Below are positions 5,978 to 7,111 of a DNA stretch of 7,111 nt, piece by piece (positions within the stretch are counted from its first letter, which is position 1; each line of letters starts with the position of its first letter). The notes beneath the pieces are model-generated. The model was not told the origin of the DNA. It did not search any database and was given only the letters and a program-made list of their open reading frames with translations. The DNA comes from Acidobacteriota bacterium. Its GTDB lineage: Bacteria > Acidobacteriota > Thermoanaerobaculia > Multivoradales > JAHEKO01. The stretch lies in contig JAPUJD010000326.1 in the NCBI GenBank assembly GCA_027296385.1, positions 1-7,111 on the forward strand, given 5' to 3'. The position numbers were made by a program, and so were the translations under genes.

Positions 5978-5991
5978 GGCCTGACGAGGCC
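5978..5991 (-). terminator. small GC hairpin downstream of lipA (weak terminator candidate)
   Basis: GGCCT, a four-base loop and AGGCC form a perfect 5-bp GC-rich stem 14 bases after the lipA stop. No T-run follows, so intrinsic termination would be weak. It is listed because it lies between lipA and the next promoter, together with a second hairpin at the stop codon itself. Confidence 0.2.
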
Positions 5992-5997
5992 TATTCA

Positions 5998-6014
5998 CAG
6001 GTCCTTCAGACCTG
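5998..6014 (-). terminator. hairpin spanning the lipA stop codon
   Basis: On the minus strand CAGGTC, loop TGAAG and GACCTG form a perfect 6-bp stem whose loop contains the lipA stop codon TGA. With the next hairpin at 5978-5991 it may mark the 3' end of the lipB-lipA message or protect it from exonucleases. There is no T-run, so it is a weak candidate as a terminator. Confidence 0.22.
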
Positions 6015-6950
6015 GCTGTTCGCCGCCGCCAGCAGCGGCGCGACGTGCTCGTGCGCGTGGTAGCTGCTGCGCACCAGCGGCCCGGACTCGCAGTGCGCGA
6101 AGCCCATCTCGAGCGCCAGGGCCCGGTAGCCATCGAACTCCTCGGGCGTCACCCAGCGATCGACCTCCAAGTGCTCTCGCGTCGGCTGCATGTACTGCCC
6201 CAGGGTCATGACCTGCACCCCGGCAGCCCGAATATCGCGCAACGTCTGCTCAACTTCGTCCGGCCTTTCGCCGAGTCCCAACATGATCCCGGTCTTGACG
6301 ATGCCGCCGTACTCGCCACGATCACGCCGCCCCGACGCCCTGGTAAGGAGCTCCAGCGACCGCTCGTAGCGGCTCCCCGGGCGGGCCTCGCGATACATGC
6401 GCGGCACCGTCTCCATGTTATGGGAGAAGACCTCGGGTCGGGCCTCGAGGACGATGTCGAGAGCTTCGGCCACACCGCGGAAGTCAGGAGTCAGCACCTC
6501 GACCGCGCAGCTCGGACTGGTTTGGCGAATCGCCTCGATGACGTCCGCGAAATGGCGCGCCCCCCCATCCGGCAGGTCATCGCGATCGACCGAAGTGATG
6601 ACTGCGTGGCGCAGGCCCATCACCCGGATGGCCTGCGCGACGTGGGCCGGCTCGTCGACATCCACGCCGGCGGCTGGGCGGCCCGAAGTGACTGCGCAGA
6701 AGCCGCACCGGCGGGTGCAGATATCTCCCAGGACCATGAAGGTGGCAGTGCCGTGCTCGCCCCAGCACTCGTAGATGTTCGGACAGCGCGCCTCCTCGCA
6801 GACCGTGTTGAGGTTCAGCCTTGCGACCAGGCCCTTGACCTCGTGGTAGCGCCGTGGAGTGCGCAGGCGGATTCGCAGCCACTCGGGCCGCGGCTCGCGC
6901 CGGCGAGAACCGATCTGTACCAACGAGCCGACCTCGGGCGCTTCACCCAT
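6006..6950 (-). CDS. lipA: Lipoyl synthase LipA (radical SAM)
   Basis: Inserts two sulfur atoms into protein-bound octanoyl groups to make lipoyl cofactor on the E2 subunits of 2-oxoacid dehydrogenases and on GcvH; a cytoplasmic radical SAM enzyme. Counting from ATG 6950 (314 residues), the auxiliary 4Fe-4S cluster motif C51-x4-C56-x5-C62 and the radical SAM motif C78-x3-C82-x2-C85 are both intact, and the C-terminal VRSSYHA supplies the conserved serine of the auxiliary cluster (S295/S296). GTATFMVLGDICTRRCGFC and KTGIMLGLGE are typical of the family. The stretch just before KTGIMLGLGE (GRRDRGEYGGIV) looks some five residues longer than in common LipA proteins. In-frame TTG 6992 and GTG 6986 would overlap lipB by about 30 bases and lack a Shine-Dalgarno, so the ATG ten bases after the lipB stop is preferred. 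It is the second gene of a lipB-lipA pair. Confidence 0.97.
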   Translation of the reverse strand: MGEAPEVGSLVQIGSRRREPRPEWLRIRLRTPRRYHEVKGLVARLNLNTVCEEARCPNIYECWGEHGTATFMVLGDICTRRCGFCAVTSGRPAAGVDVDEPAHVAQAIRVMGLRHAVITSVDRDDLPDGGARHFADVIEAIRQTSPSCAVEVLTPDFRGVAEALDIVLEARPEVFSHNMETVPRMYREARPGSRYERSLELLTRASGRRDRGEYGGIVKTGIMLGLGERPDEVEQTLRDIRAAGVQVMTLGQYMQPTREHLEVDRWVTPEEFDGYRALALEMGFAHCESGPLVRSSYHAHEHVAPLLAAANSQV

Positions 6951-6960
6951 GACCGGCAGT

Positions 6961-7111
6961 CTACAGCCCGCCAGCTCGTAACTCACGCCCAAAAACTGCG
7001 GCGAAGTGCCCGGCGACGACTTCGGCCATCGCCTCGAGGCTCGGCCTCGCTCCCGTCAGACTGGCCACCGAGGCCATCTCGACCTGCTGCAGGCCACAGG
7101 GCACGATGGCG
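6961..7111 (-). CDS. lipB: Octanoyltransferase LipB, C-terminal part
   Basis: Only the last 49 codons and the stop (TAG 6961) are in the window; the 5' part runs off the right edge. LipB transfers octanoate from acyl carrier protein to the lipoyl domains, providing the substrate of LipA. The visible part begins AIVPCGLQQVEMASVASLTG, which holds the family's P-C-G motif with the catalytic acyl-thioester cysteine, followed by the usual (V/M)-x-S-(V/L) segment and a C-terminal helix ending in FGREL. The tail after the motif (about 45 residues) is of normal length. The reading frame crosses the alternative upstream starts of lipA, and the pair is arranged as a lipB-lipA operon, which supports the call. 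Confidence 0.92.
   Translation of the reverse strand, partial: AIVPCGLQQVEMASVASLTGARPSLEAMAEVVAGHFAAVFGRELRAGGL

Noticed and set aside
5888..6133. An 81-codon minus-strand open frame overlapping the lipA 3' end and the gap before GNAT
   Set aside because: Two thirds of it lies in another frame of lipA, its composition is tryptophan/arginine-rich noise, and the predicted promoter lies at its end.
3164..6211. A 1015-codon open frame on the plus strand opposite proline dehydrogenase, oxygenase, GNAT and the end of lipA
   Set aside because: It runs antisense to four well-identified genes, has no recognisable domain, and its composition is that expected from the complement of GC-rich codons. 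A real gene would not stay open across three gene boundaries on the other strand by design; GC bias explains it.
6951..6992. TTG 6992 or GTG 6986 as start of lipA
   Set aside because: Both would extend into lipB by about 30 bases without a ribosome binding site, and the extra residues match nothing typical of LipA.

Overview
This is a GC-rich bacterial window in which every gene I can support lies on the minus strand. Read in the direction of transcription (high to low coordinates), the order is: lipB (3' end only), lipA, a GNAT acetyltransferase, a BoxB/PaaA-like diiron oxygenase, a monofunctional proline dehydrogenase, a Crp/Fnr-family regulator, a small YkgJ-type cysteine-cluster protein, recN, and the 5' end of a Sua5/YrdC-type tRNA threonylcarbamoyl-AMP synthase. 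Coding density is high. The largest gap is about 170 bases, between the GNAT gene and lipA, and no RNA gene, mobile element, CRISPR array or phage gene is visible. The gene mix and GC content suggest a free-living aerobic or facultative bacterium such as an Acidobacteriota or a similar high-GC lineage. This placement is a low-confidence inference.

Right side (about 5978-7111): lipB and lipA form the usual lipoate-synthesis pair. LipB moves octanoate from ACP to the lipoyl domains and LipA inserts the two sulfurs. Two small hairpins sit at and just after the lipA stop, followed by a good sigma70-like promoter (TTGCGA, 17 bp, TAGAAT; 5890-5918) that probably starts the next unit.

Centre (3134-5830): the GNAT, oxygenase and proline dehydrogenase genes are separated by only 9 and 6 bases and look like one co-translated operon. 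The oxygenase keeps what appears to be the full BoxB-type set of diiron ligands, but no ring-activating ligase, reductase or other box/paa gene is visible. It also carries five cysteines near its two ends that are not diiron ligands. Its substrate cannot be told from sequence. This is the most interesting part of the window.

Left side (1-3125): a strong imperfect inverted repeat (3083-3125) fills the gap between the proline dehydrogenase stop and the Crp/Fnr ribosome binding site. It is followed by the regulator, a YkgJ-family protein with eight cysteines, recN, and then the sua5-like gene, whose likely ribosome binding site overlaps a small hairpin. I see no convincing previously undescribed multi-gene system. 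The best candidate for new biology is the GNAT/BoxB-like oxygenase/proline dehydrogenase unit and the regulator directly behind it.
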